Of a stretch of DNA of 64,000 bases, positions 1 to 9,632 are shown in pieces. Location: NCBI RefSeq assembly GCF_002198115.1, contig NZ_NGNR01000001.1:1353332-1417331 (forward strand), in the 5' to 3' direction. A program made the position numbers and the translations under genes. Origin of the DNA: Robiginitalea sediminis. GTDB lineage: Bacteria > Bacteroidota > Bacteroidia > Flavobacteriales > Flavobacteriaceae. Numbering within the stretch: position 1 is the first letter of the stretch; each line of letters starts with the position of its first letter. The notes beneath the pieces are model-generated. The model worked only from the letters and a program-made list of their open reading frames with translations. It was not told the origin of the DNA and made no database searches.

Positions 1-3
1 GCG

Positions 4-933
4 ATGACGGAGACGCCCTACCATAGGCCCGTGCTGCTGAGGGAGTCGGTCGACGGGCTGGCGGTCCGTGCAGATGGGGTCTATGTAGATGTCACCTTCG
101 GAGGCGGGGGGCACAGCCGGGAAATCCTCAGCAGGTTGGGTTCTGAAGGCAGGCTAATCGCGTTCGACCAGGATGAGGACGCCTTGGCCAACGCCCCTCA
201 GGACGACCGGTTTTTGCTGGTCAATGAAAATTTCAGATACCTGAAAAGGTATTTAAAGTTCTATGGCATTCTGAAGGTTGACGGTATCCTGGCGGATTTT
301 GGGGTTTCTTCCCATCAATTCGACCAGGCCAGCCGGGGCTTTTCCACCCGTTTGGAAGGGGAACTCGATATGCGCATGTCGCGCCGTTCGGGGCGTTCGG
401 CCAGGCAGGTGATCGGGGAATACCCTTTTGAAGCCCTGCGGGAAATCCTCCGGAATTACGGGGAACTCCGCAACCCGGCACCCGTGGCCCGTGCTATTGT
501 GGAGGCCCGGGAGAAGGCGCCCATCTTAACCACCTCCGACCTGAGTGCCGCGGTGCGGCCCCTCTTGCAAAAAGGGAAGGAGAACAAAGGGTTGGCCCAG
601 GTGTACCAGGCCATACGGATGGAGGTCAATGAGGAGCTCGGCGTGTTGCGCGAATTCCTGCTGCAGACCCCGGATGTCCTGAAGGCAGGGGGCAGGCTGA
701 GCCTGATCAGTTACCATTCCCTGGAGGACCGGCTGGTTAAGCGCTATATCCGCTCGGGCAAGTTCGAAGGGGAGGTGGAGAAGGATTTCTTCGGGAACCC
801 CATCAGGCCGTTTAAGGCTGTGGGCAAACTTATCGTCCCGTCCGATACTGAAATACAGGTCAACCCCAGAGCCAGAAGCGCCAAACTGCGGATCGCAGAG
901 CGGCTGCAAACGCATAACGAGAGCAAAAAATGA
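4..933 (+). CDS. rsmH: 16S rRNA (cytosine(1402)-N(4))-methyltransferase RsmH
   Basis: RsmH (MraW) transfers a methyl group from S-adenosylmethionine to N4 of C1402 in 16S rRNA, in the cytoplasm. The 309-residue protein has the family's normal length. It begins with TPYHRPVLLRESVDGL, followed by the SAM-binding loop DVTFGGGGHSREIL near residue 30 and the ADFGVSSHQFD motif near residue 97. The C-terminal part contains SYHSLEDRLVKRY. The ATG overlaps a TGA in another frame (bases 5-7), as expected if mraZ ends just outside the window. The stop overlaps the next start by 4 bases (ATGA), so this is the first visible gene of the dcw operon. Identification is firm. Confidence 0.97.
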   Translation: MTETPYHRPVLLRESVDGLAVRADGVYVDVTFGGGGHSREILSRLGSEGRLIAFDQDEDALANAPQDDRFLLVNENFRYLKRYLKFYGILKVDGILADFGVSSHQFDQASRGFSTRLEGELDMRMSRRSGRSARQVIGEYPFEALREILRNYGELRNPAPVARAIVEAREKAPILTTSDLSAAVRPLLQKGKENKGLAQVYQAIRMEVNEELGVLREFLLQTPDVLKAGGRLSLISYHSLEDRLVKRYIRSGKFEGEVEKDFFGNPIRPFKAVGKLIVPSDTEIQVNPRARSAKLRIAERLQTHNESKK

Positions 934-1247
934 AAAAAGGAATCGTGGCCATACTGAAAGGAACCTTCCTGGTGAGCGGGGATGCCCTGCGCAACTGGAA
1001 GTTTATCCTTTTTGCCTCCGCCCTGGCTACCATCATGATTGCCAGCTCTCATGCCGCAGACCGGAAGGTGCACCAGATTGCAGCTATGAATGATGAGGTG
1101 CGCGAGCTGCGGAGCGAGTTCGTGGAGACCCGTTCCCGTGCCCAACGCCTCAAACTGGAATCGACCATCCGCGAACGGGTCCGGGAGGTTGGGTTGTTGC
1201 CCGCCCAGAGCCCGCCCCGCAAAATCCTTATAAACGCAACTCCGTAA
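930..1247 (+). CDS. ftsL: FtsL-like cell division protein
   Basis: This 105-residue protein has a short cytoplasmic N-terminus, one membrane segment at about residues 25-42 (FILFASALATIMIASSHAA) and then a charged helical stretch likely to form a coiled coil. That is the architecture of FtsL, the bitopic partner of FtsQ and FtsB at the division site. FtsL sequences diverge strongly, so the call rests on topology, size and position between rsmH and ftsI, where ftsL sits in most dcw clusters. It overlaps rsmH by 4 bases and is 3 bases from ftsI. No separate ftsB is visible in the window. Confidence 0.85.
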   Translation: MKKGIVAILKGTFLVSGDALRNWKFILFASALATIMIASSHAADRKVHQIAAMNDEVRELRSEFVETRSRAQRLKLESTIRERVREVGLLPAQSPPRKILINATP

Positions 1248-1250
1248 CCC

Positions 1251-3257
1251 TTGGCCATCACCCCGAAAAACATATTGATCCGTTTGTACGTCGTGGCCGG
1301 CGGGATGTTCCTTTTCGCCCTTGCCGTGGTCTTTAAGCTGGTGAATATCCAGACGGTAGACGGCGACAAGTATCGCGATCTGGCCATGCAGCGGACCGAG
1401 AAAATGTTTACCATTGCCCCCAACCGGGGCAACCTCTATTCGGACGATGGCAGCCTGCTGGCCACTTCCGTTACCAAATACACCATCCGCTTCGATGCCG
1501 TTACGGTTTCCGAACAGGATTTCCAGGAAGAGGTCGGTCCCCTGGCTTCTGCCCTGGCCAACCTCCTGGGCAAACCCCAGGCACACTATGAGCGGCTGCT
1601 TCGCAAGGCGCGCTCGGGTAAGAACCGCTATGCCCTGGTGGCCCGCAACCTGGATTATTCCCAGTACACGGCCGTTAAGCAGTTCCCGCTTTTTAGAAAA
1701 GGCCCCTACAAAGGGGGCATGATCGTGGAGCAGCGCACCGTACGGGAACACCCCCTGGGCAAGATTGCCGAACGCAGTGTAGGGTACGAGCGCATTGACG
1801 ACAATGGCTATGCCACCCGGGTAGGCCTGGAAGGGGCTTTCGGGAATTACCTCCGCGGGATGGAGGGTAAGCGGCTCAAGCAGCGCATTGCCAAGGGGCA
1901 ATGGAAACCGATCGGCCTGGACAACATCATTGAGCCCAAGGACGGGTATGATGTGGTTTCCACCATAGATATCAACATCCAGGATATTGCCCACCACGCC
2001 CTGTTGCAGCAGCTGGAACACTACAAGGCCGAACACGGCACTGTTATTGTCATGGAGGCCGCCACGGGGGAGATCAAGGCCATCAGCAACCTGGGCCGCA
2101 CCGAGGAAGGCACCTATTACGAAAGGCTCAACTACGCCATTGGGGAGTCCCACGAACCCGGCTCCACCTTTAAGCTGATGTCCCTGGTGGCCGCCCTTGA
2201 GGATGGCATTGTAGACACCGCAACGGTGGTAGACACAGAGAAGGGTTACTGGCGTATATACGATCGGGTGGTACGCGATTCGCGCCATGGGGGCTACGGA
2301 AAGATCACAGTGGGGGAAGCCTTCGAGGTTTCTTCCAATACCGCATTTGCCAAAATCATCCATAACGGATACAAGGACCGCCCGCAGGATTTTGTGAACC
2401 GCCTCATGGAGATGAACCTGCACAGCGACCTGGGCATGCCCATAAAGGGCGAGGGCAAGCCCGTTTTGCGCAGCCCGGGAGACAAGGGTTGGTCGGGGAT
2501 TTCCCTGGCCTGGATGTCCCACGGGTATGAGGTGTCCCTAACGCCCCTTCAGACCCTGGCCTTCTACAATGCCATAGCCAACGGGGGGGAGCTGTTGCGC
2601 CCAAGGCTTATCAAGGAGGTCCGCGAGTGGGACCGCACCGTACAGCGCTTCGACAAACACGTGCTCAACCCGCAGGTGGCCTCTGCCGAAACCATCTCCA
2701 AGGTGCAGCAGCTGTTGCGCAATGTAGTGGCCAAGAAACACGGTACGGGCCATAAACTGGAAACACCCTACCTGGCCATCGCCGGAAAAACCGGGACGGC
2801 CCAAAAGAATTACGCCCAGCGCGATCCGGAAAAGCTGGCCTACATCTCCACCTTTGCCGGGTATTTCCCCGCAGACAATCCGCAGTATTCCTGTATCGTG
2901 GTCATCCATGAGCCGGATAAAAGTGTAGGGTATTACGGGGCCGATGTGTCCGGACCGGTTTTCCGTTCGGTGGCCCAGAAAATCATTGCCAACCAGCCCA
3001 TTGTGGAGCAGTTGCCCGGGGTGGTGTTGCACACGCCGGACCTGGACCAGTCCTATGAGTCGTATTACCAGGCCCTCCGACAAGAGTATAAAACGCTCCC
3101 CGACCTGCGTGGGATGAGTGGGATGGATGCCCTCTCCATTCTGGAGAATATGGGGGTTCAGGTCGAAATACGGGGCAACGGCAAAGTGCGAAAGCAATCG
3201 GTCTCCAAAGGAACCGACCTGAAAAAAGTAAAACGAATCGTCCTGGAACTATCATGA
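1251..3257 (+). CDS. ftsI: Peptidoglycan transpeptidase FtsI (PBP3) with PASTA domain
   Basis: This is the septal class B penicillin-binding protein, which cross-links peptidoglycan in the periplasm. It has 668 residues. A TTG start is chosen because the N-terminus MAITPKNILIRLYVVAGG matches flavobacterial homologues and lies 3 bases after ftsL. The membrane anchor spans about residues 11-33. The transpeptidase motifs are STFK at 305-308 (catalytic Ser305), SSN at 361-363 and KTGT at 513-516. One PASTA-like domain follows at about 605-668. The stop overlaps the murE start (ATGA). FtsI works with FtsW, encoded downstream in the same operon. Identification is firm; which ligand the PASTA domain binds is unknown. 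Confidence 0.96.
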   Translation: MAITPKNILIRLYVVAGGMFLFALAVVFKLVNIQTVDGDKYRDLAMQRTEKMFTIAPNRGNLYSDDGSLLATSVTKYTIRFDAVTVSEQDFQEEVGPLASALANLLGKPQAHYERLLRKARSGKNRYALVARNLDYSQYTAVKQFPLFRKGPYKGGMIVEQRTVREHPLGKIAERSVGYERIDDNGYATRVGLEGAFGNYLRGMEGKRLKQRIAKGQWKPIGLDNIIEPKDGYDVVSTIDINIQDIAHHALLQQLEHYKAEHGTVIVMEAATGEIKAISNLGRTEEGTYYERLNYAIGESHEPGSTFKLMSLVAALEDGIVDTATVVDTEKGYWRIYDRVVRDSRHGGYGKITVGEAFEVSSNTAFAKIIHNGYKDRPQDFVNRLMEMNLHSDLGMPIKGEGKPVLRSPGDKGWSGISLAWMSHGYEVSLTPLQTLAFYNAIANGGELLRPRLIKEVREWDRTVQRFDKHVLNPQVASAETISKVQQLLRNVVAKKHGTGHKLETPYLAIAGKTGTAQKNYAQRDPEKLAYISTFAGYFPADNPQYSCIVVIHEPDKSVGYYGADVSGPVFRSVAQKIIANQPIVEQLPGVVLHTPDLDQSYESYYQALRQEYKTLPDLRGMSGMDALSILENMGVQVEIRGNGKVRKQSVSKGTDLKKVKRIVLELS

Positions 3258-4714
3258 AGCCGCTAAAAGACTTGTTGTTCGGGGTCTCCATCAATGCCGT
3301 TAGCGGAAGTACCGCCATACGGGTAGGAGGCCTTTGCTTCGACTCCAGGTCAGCAGGCCGGGACGATGCCTTTGTGGCCGTCCGCGGAACCCAGGCAGAC
3401 GGGCACCGCTTTATAGATAAAGCCCTGGAAGGCGGGGCAAGCGCCGTAATCTGCGAAACCCTGCCCGAAGACCTCAGGGATGGGGTTACCTATGTGGAGG
3501 TAACGGATACCCAGGAGGCGCTGGCGGTAATGGCTTCTAATTTTTACGGAAATCCTTCGGCCAACCTCAAGCTGGTCGGGGTTACCGGAACAAACGGGAA
3601 AACCACCGTGAGCAGCCTGCTTTTCGATTTGTTCCGCCAGGCGGGGTACAAGGTAGGCTTGCTTTCCACCATCCGCATTGTGGTGGGCGATACCGTTTAT
3701 CCTACAACCCACACCACCCCGGATGCCCTGACCATCAACAAATACCTGGCCGAGATGAGCCGGGAAGGGGTGGAGTTCTGTTTTATGGAGGTCAGTTCCC
3801 ACGGGATTGCCCAGGGGCGGATTGCCGGGCTGCATTTTCAGGGGGCGATATTTACCAACCTCTCCCACGACCACCTGGACTACCACAAGACCTTCGCGGA
3901 ATACCGGGACACCAAGAAACGCCTTTTTGACGGCCTGCCGGCCGCTTCCTTTGCCCTGACCAATGCCGACGACAAGAATGGCCTGTTCATGATCCAGAAC
4001 ACCCGGGCACGAAAAGTTACCTATGCCCTGAAATCCTATGCGGACTACAGGGCCCAAATCCTCGAACAGCAGATAGACGGGCAGTTGCTCAAGATCCAGG
4101 AGAGCGAAGTCTGGACCAAGCTGATCGGGGCTTTCAATGCATACAATATTCTGGCAATTTATGCCACAGCCCGCTTACTCGGGCTGGAACAGCTGGAGAT
4201 CCTGAAACTGCTCAGCGGCCTGCAAACCGTGGATGGCCGGTTTCAGTACTTCGTCTCCAAACAGCGTATAACGGCTATTGTTGATTATGCCCATACGCCG
4301 GACGCCTTAAAAAATGTGTTGGTTACTATCAATGCATTGAGGACTGGAAATGAGTCCGTCATCACCGTAGTGGGGTGTGGTGGTGATCGTGACAAGTCTA
4401 AGCGTCCGGTAATGGGTCATATCGCATCGGAAATGAGCAATACGGCCATTTTCACCTCGGACAACCCGAGGTCAGAAGACCCGGCTGCGATCATTGCCGA
4501 AATGGAAAAAGGGGTAGAGGCCCAGAATACCCGCAAGGTCCTCTCCATCGAGGACCGGGAACAGGCCATCCGTGCAGCTTGCAAATTGGCTGCCGGCGGC
4601 GATATCATCCTCATTGCGGGCAAGGGCCATGAGACCTATCAGGAAACCCGGGGTGTCCGCCGGGATTTCGACGATTTCAAGATTGTCCGGGAGATCCTGG
4701 AGGAGTTGGCGTAA
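3254..4714 (+). CDS. murE: UDP-MurNAc-L-Ala-D-Glu--meso-diaminopimelate ligase MurE
   Basis: MurE is the cytoplasmic ATP-dependent ligase that adds the third amino acid to the peptidoglycan stem peptide. The 486-residue protein has the ATP-binding loop TGTNGKTT at 111-118 and the Mur ligase fold throughout. The substrate-selecting motif DNPRSEDP lies in the C-terminal domain; DNPR is the form known for enzymes that add meso-diaminopimelate rather than lysine. This suggests an A1-gamma, Gram-negative type wall. The start overlaps ftsI by 4 bases, and mraY follows after 18 bases. Confidence 0.97.
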   Translation: MKPLKDLLFGVSINAVSGSTAIRVGGLCFDSRSAGRDDAFVAVRGTQADGHRFIDKALEGGASAVICETLPEDLRDGVTYVEVTDTQEALAVMASNFYGNPSANLKLVGVTGTNGKTTVSSLLFDLFRQAGYKVGLLSTIRIVVGDTVYPTTHTTPDALTINKYLAEMSREGVEFCFMEVSSHGIAQGRIAGLHFQGAIFTNLSHDHLDYHKTFAEYRDTKKRLFDGLPAASFALTNADDKNGLFMIQNTRARKVTYALKSYADYRAQILEQQIDGQLLKIQESEVWTKLIGAFNAYNILAIYATARLLGLEQLEILKLLSGLQTVDGRFQYFVSKQRITAIVDYAHTPDALKNVLVTINALRTGNESVITVVGCGGDRDKSKRPVMGHIASEMSNTAIFTSDNPRSEDPAAIIAEMEKGVEAQNTRKVLSIEDREQAIRAACKLAAGGDIILIAGKGHETYQETRGVRRDFDDFKIVREILEELA

Positions 4715-4732
4715 CGATTAGAGCGGAGCGAG

Positions 4733-5953
4733 ATGCTGTATTACCTATTTGAGTACCTGGAACAGGCCTACCAGTTGCCTGGTGCCACCCTTTTCCGGTT
4801 TTTGACCTTCCGGGCAGGGATGGCAGTCCTGCTCTCGCTCATCCTGGCCACGGCATATGGCAAGCGGGTGATCCAGTTCCTGCGCCGCCGTCAGATCGGG
4901 GAAACCATCCGGGACCTCGGTTTGGAGGGGCAGCAGCAAAAAGCCGGCACCCCAACCATGGGTGGTCTCATAATTATTTTTTCCACCCTTATCCCGACCC
5001 TGCTTTTTGCCCGGCTGGACAATATTTACGTCATCCTGCTGATCATCACCATGCTCTGGATGGGGGCCATCGGTTTTATCGACGATTACATCAAGATTTT
5101 CAAAAAGAACAAGAAGGGCCTTAAGGGGCGTTTTAAGATAACCGGGCAGGTGATCCTTGGCCTCATGGTGGGGGCGGTGCTTTACTTCCATCCGGAAGTA
5201 ACCATGAAGGAGAAAAACACCACCATCATTACCCAAGCCTACGAAGTTCAGCAAATCGAGGGGCGGGAGGTAAAGTCCCTGAAAACCAATGTGCCTTTTT
5301 TCAAGAATAACCAGCTGGACTACGCCAAATGGGTGTCCTGGCTGGGAGAAGGGGCCGAGAACTACGCCTGGCTGATCTTTATCCCGATCGTCATTTTTAT
5401 CGTCACCGCGGTTTCCAACGGGGCCAACCTCACAGACGGCATAGACGGCCTGGCTGCGGGCACCTCCGCCATAATCGTCCTCACCCTTGGGATTTTTGCC
5501 TGGGTTTCGGGGAACGTGATTTTCTCGGAGTATCTGGATATTTTCTTTATTCCCCGGGCAGGGGAGCTGGTCGTGTTTATTGCGGCCTTTGTAGGGGCGC
5601 TGGTGGGCTTCCTCTGGTACAATGCCTTTCCGGCCCAGGTCTTTATGGGAGATACCGGGAGCCTGACCATAGGCGGGGTCATTGCGGTTATTGCCCTGAT
5701 CGTCCGCAAGGAACTGCTCATTCCGCTGCTATGCGGGATCTTCTTTGCCGAGTCGCTTTCGGTCATGTTACAGGTGAGTTATTTCAAGTATACCCGGCGC
5801 AAGCTGGGAGAAGGGAAGCGGATATTCCTGATGGCACCGCTGCACCACCATTACCAGAAGAAGGGATACCACGAAAGTAAGATCGTAACCCGCTTCTGGA
5901 TTATCGGTATCCTGCTTGCCATCATAACCATCGTGACCCTCAAGGTGCGTTAA
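4733..5953 (+). CDS. mraY: Phospho-N-acetylmuramoyl-pentapeptide transferase MraY
   Basis: MraY transfers phospho-MurNAc-pentapeptide from UDP to undecaprenyl phosphate, making lipid I at the inner membrane. It has 406 residues, longer than the roughly 360 of E. coli. The extra length is mostly an insertion at about residues 160-205 after the third catalytic-face segment, typical of Bacteroidota. The signatures [30 protein letters not shown] and FMGDTGSL, with the catalytic aspartates, are all present. About ten hydrophobic segments are visible. It lies 18 bases after murE and 2 before murD. Confidence 0.97.
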   Translation: MLYYLFEYLEQAYQLPGATLFRFLTFRAGMAVLLSLILATAYGKRVIQFLRRRQIGETIRDLGLEGQQQKAGTPTMGGLIIIFSTLIPTLLFARLDNIYVILLIITMLWMGAIGFIDDYIKIFKKNKKGLKGRFKITGQVILGLMVGAVLYFHPEVTMKEKNTTIITQAYEVQQIEGREVKSLKTNVPFFKNNQLDYAKWVSWLGEGAENYAWLIFIPIVIFIVTAVSNGANLTDGIDGLAAGTSAIIVLTLGIFAWVSGNVIFSEYLDIFFIPRAGELVVFIAAFVGALVGFLWYNAFPAQVFMGDTGSLTIGGVIAVIALIVRKELLIPLLCGIFFAESLSVMLQVSYFKYTRRKLGEGKRIFLMAPLHHHYQKKGYHESKIVTRFWIIGILLAIITIVTLKVR

Positions 5954-5955
5954 GG

Positions 5956-7335
5956 ATGGGAACAGGAAAGGAGTACCCCGGAATGGAACCCCTGTTGAAA
6001 GACGGCCTGCTGGTAGTTCTGGGATCCGGGGAAAGCGGGGTAGGGGCAGCCCTCCTCGGGAAACAAAAAGGGTATGAGGTCTTTGTTTCGGACAAAGGCC
6101 AGATTGCCGAGAAGTACAAGGAAGTTCTTATACAAGCTGGTATTCCCTGGGAGGAAGGGACCCACACTATTGGGCGGGTCCTGCAGGCAACCCTCTGCGT
6201 GAAGAGCCCCGGGATTCCCGATACGGCCCCCCTGGTGGTAGCCCTGACGCAACGCGGTATTCCGGTGATTTCGGAAATCGAGTTTGCCTCCTGGTTCAGC
6301 AACGCCACCCTGGTGGCTATAACCGGGAGCAACGGAAAAACAACCACTGCCATGCTTACCCACCACCTGTTGGTGGAGGGCGGGCTCAAAGCCGGGCTGG
6401 CGGGGAACATCGGCAACAGCTTTGCGCGGATGGTGGCCGAAGACCCGCATCCGTGCTACGTGCTCGAGGTAAGCAGCTTCCAGCTGGACGGGATCCGCCG
6501 GTTCAGGCCGCATATCGGGGTCATAACCAATATCACCCCGGACCACCTGGACCGCTACGGGAACCAGATGGAGTTGTACACACGCTCCAAGCTGCGTCTG
6601 GCAGAGAACATGCAGCAGACGGACCACCTGGTTTACGACCGGGATTGTCCGGTGCTCTCGGAGCATATCAGTCCGGAAGGGATGCAGCCGCAAGTGTGGC
6701 CGTTTTCCCTGGAGGAACAAGGAACCAAAGGCGCCTGGCTGGACCAGGACATGATTTATATACAAACGGATAACACCGAAATGCAAATGAGTACGGATTC
6801 ACTGGCCCTCGAAGGCCGGCACAACATTAAAAACACCATGGCGGCGGCCACGGTGGCCCGGCTTCTGGGTATTCGCAAGGAAAGCATCCGGCAGAGCGTC
6901 GCCAATTTCCAGGGGGCGCCACACCGTTTGGAAAAGGTGCTGAAAATACACCACGTGCAATACATCAACGACTCCAAGGCTACCAACGTAAATGCCACTT
7001 ATTACGCCCTGGAAAGTATGACTGCCCCCACCGTCTGGATTGTAGGAGGGGTGGACAAGGGCAATGATTACAGTGCCCTGATGCCTCTGGTACGCGAGAA
7101 GGTTAAGGCTATCATCTGCCTTGGGGTAGACAATACCCGCATCCTTGAAGCGTTCGGGCGTGCCGTGGACCTGGTGGTCGAGACTGTGGCCATGTCCGAG
7201 GCGGTTAAGGTGGCGTACAAGATAGCCGAGCGGGGCGATACCGTCCTGCTGTCTCCGGCCTGCGCCAGTTTTGACCTTTTTAAGAATTACGAGGACCGGG
7301 GCGATCAATTCAAAGAGGCAGTAAAGGCGCTATAA
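5956..7335 (+). CDS. murD: UDP-N-acetylmuramoyl-L-alanine--D-glutamate ligase MurD
   Basis: MurD adds D-glutamate to UDP-MurNAc-L-alanine in the cytoplasm. The protein has 459 residues from the first ATG, with an N-terminal GSGESGVG loop, the ATP-binding loop ITGSNGKTT at 122-130, and HRLEKV and YINDSKATN in the C-terminal half, all Mur ligase hallmarks. A second ATG at 5983 would remove nine residues (MGTGKEYPG) that are not obviously part of the fold, so the true start is uncertain. The gene sits 2 bases after mraY and 1 base before ftsW. Confidence 0.95.
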   Translation: MGTGKEYPGMEPLLKDGLLVVLGSGESGVGAALLGKQKGYEVFVSDKGQIAEKYKEVLIQAGIPWEEGTHTIGRVLQATLCVKSPGIPDTAPLVVALTQRGIPVISEIEFASWFSNATLVAITGSNGKTTTAMLTHHLLVEGGLKAGLAGNIGNSFARMVAEDPHPCYVLEVSSFQLDGIRRFRPHIGVITNITPDHLDRYGNQMELYTRSKLRLAENMQQTDHLVYDRDCPVLSEHISPEGMQPQVWPFSLEEQGTKGAWLDQDMIYIQTDNTEMQMSTDSLALEGRHNIKNTMAAATVARLLGIRKESIRQSVANFQGAPHRLEKVLKIHHVQYINDSKATNVNATYYALESMTAPTVWIVGGVDKGNDYSALMPLVREKVKAIICLGVDNTRILEAFGRAVDLVVETVAMSEAVKVAYKIAERGDTVLLSPACASFDLFKNYEDRGDQFKEAVKAL

Positions 7336-7336
7336 G

Positions 7337-8533
7337 GTGAAAAGGGTTCTGCAACATCTGGAAGGAGACAAGGCCATCTGGGCCGTGGTGGCCCTGTTGG
7401 CGCTCTTTTCCTTTTTGCCCGTTTACAGCGCCAGCAGTAACCTGGTCTACGTAGTGGGCAGCGGAACCACCTTCGGACACCTGCTTAAGCACGGGGTACT
7501 CCTGTTGTTGGGCTTCGGCATCATCTACGGGATCCATAAGATCCCGACCCATTTCTTTAAGGGCCTTTCCATTATTGCCATCCCTGTAGTACTGGTCCTG
7601 TTGATCTACACCCTGGCCCAGGGGAACACCATTGAAGGGGCCAATGCCAGCAGGTGGATCCGCATCCCCGTGGTGGGCTTCACCTTCCAGACCTCCAACC
7701 TGGCTGCCGTGGTCCTGATGATCTACGTGGCCCGGTACCTGAGCCGGATCAAGGACCGGAGCATCCGTTTTACCGAGAGCCTGTGGCCCCTCTGGGCCCC
7801 GGTTTTTGCGATTATCGCCCTTATCCTGCCGGCGAATTTCTCAACAGCGGCCATCCTGTTCTGTATGGTACTGATGCTTTGCTTTTTGGGAGGGTACCCG
7901 CTCCGCTACCTGGGCGGGATTGTCCTGACCGGCCTCGCATGCCTGGCCCTTTTTGTGCTGTTGGCCAAGGCTATGCCAGGGGTGTTCCCAAACCGGGTGG
8001 ATACCTGGATGAGTCGTGTGGAAAGCTTCTGGGACGGGCAGGACTCCGAAGGGGACTACCAGATTGAAAAAGCCAAGATTGCCATTGCCAGCGGCGGGCT
8101 GGTTGGAAACGGTGCCGGGAAGAGTGTGATGAAACACTTCCTGCCCCAGAGCAGTTCGGATTTTATATACGCCATCATCATTGAGGAGTACGGGCTTCTC
8201 GGGGGGCTGAGCCTGATGTTCTTTTACCTGTTGCTCTTGTTTCGAATTGTGGTGGTGGCCAATGCCAATGCCAGTGTTTTTGGCAAACTGGTGGTGATAG
8301 GGGTGGGCCTGCCTATCGTATTCCAGGCCCTGATCAATATGGCTGTGGCGGTGGAACTCTTCCCGGTAACCGGGCAGACCCTGCCGCTGATCAGCAGTGG
8401 GGGGACGTCCATCTGGATGACCTGCCTGGCCATAGGGGTAATCCTTTCGGCCAGCCGGAAGCAGCCGGAAGTGCCCGATGAGACTAAAATTAATGAGGAA
8501 CATCCTCTGGAGATATTGAGTGGACAACTATAG
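7337..8533 (+). CDS. ftsW: Septal peptidoglycan polymerase FtsW (SEDS family)
   Basis: FtsW is the SEDS-family glycosyltransferase that polymerises lipid II at the septum in a complex with FtsI. The 398-residue protein has about ten membrane segments. SEDS signatures are visible, including NRVDTWMSRVESF, a long periplasmic loop, and the terminal PLISSGGTSIWMTCLAIGVIL. The start is GTG, 1 base after murD. The 3' end overlaps murG by 14 bases. RodA is the alternative family member, but position beside murG and ftsI argues for FtsW. Confidence 0.94.
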   Translation: MKRVLQHLEGDKAIWAVVALLALFSFLPVYSASSNLVYVVGSGTTFGHLLKHGVLLLLGFGIIYGIHKIPTHFFKGLSIIAIPVVLVLLIYTLAQGNTIEGANASRWIRIPVVGFTFQTSNLAAVVLMIYVARYLSRIKDRSIRFTESLWPLWAPVFAIIALILPANFSTAAILFCMVLMLCFLGGYPLRYLGGIVLTGLACLALFVLLAKAMPGVFPNRVDTWMSRVESFWDGQDSEGDYQIEKAKIAIASGGLVGNGAGKSVMKHFLPQSSSDFIYAIIIEEYGLLGGLSLMFFYLLLLFRIVVVANANASVFGKLVVIGVGLPIVFQALINMAVAVELFPVTGQTLPLISSGGTSIWMTCLAIGVILSASRKQPEVPDETKINEEHPLEILSGQL

Positions 8534-9632
8534 GTTTTTACTCTCCGGCGGTGGCACCGGGGGCCATATTTACCCGGCCATTGCCATTGCCGATGAACTG
8601 AAGAAAAGGTACCCCGGGGCCCGGTTCTTGTTTGTAGGGGCCCGTGGGCGGATGGAAATGGAAAAAGTTCCCCAGGCGGGGTACGAGATTAAAGGCCTCT
8701 GGATAAGCGGCCTGGTGAGGAAACTGACCTGGAAGAACCTGCTGTTTCCGATCAAGTTAATAGTGAGTCTGATGCAAGCGCGGAAAATCATACGGCAATT
8801 CAAACCCCACCTGGTGGTGGGCACGGGAGGTTTTGCCAGTGGCCCCACCCTGCGCATGGCCGCCGCCCGCGGAATCCCCTGTGTGCTTCAGGAACAAAAC
8901 TCCTATGCCGGGATTACCAATAAATGGCTGGCTTCCAGGGCGCGTCGCATATTTGTGGCCTACCCGGAGATGCACCGGTTCTTCCCCAGGGAAGCCATCG
9001 TCTTTACGGGCAACCCCGTACGCGGAAAGCTGGCCGGGACCCTGCCGCCCCAAACCGACGCCCTTCGGCATTTTGGCCTGGAACCCGGAATGACCACCTT
9101 GCTGGTACTTGGGGGAAGCCTGGGTGCCGGAAGGATCAACCGCCTTATAGACGAGAACCTGCCGCTTTTTGAGGCTCTGGGCCTGCAGGTATTGTGGCAG
9201 TGTGGCAAGATGTATTTCGACCAGTATGCCCACCGCGAAAGCCACTCGGTGGCAGTCCGGGCCTATATCCCGGAGATGGAACAGGCCTACGCGGCGGCCG
9301 ATATGATTATTTCCCGGGCCGGGGCGGGTTCCGTATCGGAACTCTGCCTGGTGGGAAAACCGGTTCTTTTTATCCCATCGCCCAATGTGGCTGAGGACCA
9401 CCAGACCAAGAATGCCCAGGCCATGGTAGACCAGCAGGCGGCCCTTATGCTTCGGGAACGGGAACTGGAGGAGCGCTTCGAAAGCACCTTCCGCCAATGG
9501 GTGGCTTCGCCCGCGGAAATGCTGCGCATGGGCCAGCGGCTTCGCGAGCAGGGAAAGCCGGCAGCCACAGCCCACATCGTCAATGAAATAGAAAAAATAC
9601 TCGCAACAGATGCAGCTGCAAGCCGTTCATAG
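8520..9632 (+). CDS. murG: UDP-GlcNAc--undecaprenyl-pyrophosphoryl-MurNAc-pentapeptide transferase MurG
   Basis: MurG adds N-acetylglucosamine to lipid I to make lipid II on the cytoplasmic face of the membrane. The 370-residue GT28 protein has the glycine-rich loop SGGGTGGHIYPA near residue 9, a second one at LGGSLGAGRIN, and the UDP-sugar site region ISRAGAGSVSELCLVGKP followed by HQTKNAQ. The start is GTG, inside the end of ftsW, giving MDNYRFLLSGGGTGG, which places the first loop at the usual distance from the N-terminus. The 3' end overlaps murC by 23 bases, which suggests translational coupling. Confidence 0.97.
   Translation: MDNYRFLLSGGGTGGHIYPAIAIADELKKRYPGARFLFVGARGRMEMEKVPQAGYEIKGLWISGLVRKLTWKNLLFPIKLIVSLMQARKIIRQFKPHLVVGTGGFASGPTLRMAAARGIPCVLQEQNSYAGITNKWLASRARRIFVAYPEMHRFFPREAIVFTGNPVRGKLAGTLPPQTDALRHFGLEPGMTTLLVLGGSLGAGRINRLIDENLPLFEALGLQVLWQCGKMYFDQYAHRESHSVAVRAYIPEMEQAYAAADMIISRAGAGSVSELCLVGKPVLFIPSPNVAEDHQTKNAQAMVDQQAALMLRERELEERFESTFRQWVASPAEMLRMGQRLREQGKPAATAHIVNEIEKILATDAAASRS

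Noticed and set aside
744-2522. A 592-codon open frame on the minus strand across rsmH, ftsL and ftsI
   Set aside because: It is antisense to three well-identified genes, has no recognisable domain, and is a by-product of high G+C coding sequence with few stop codons in the opposite frame.
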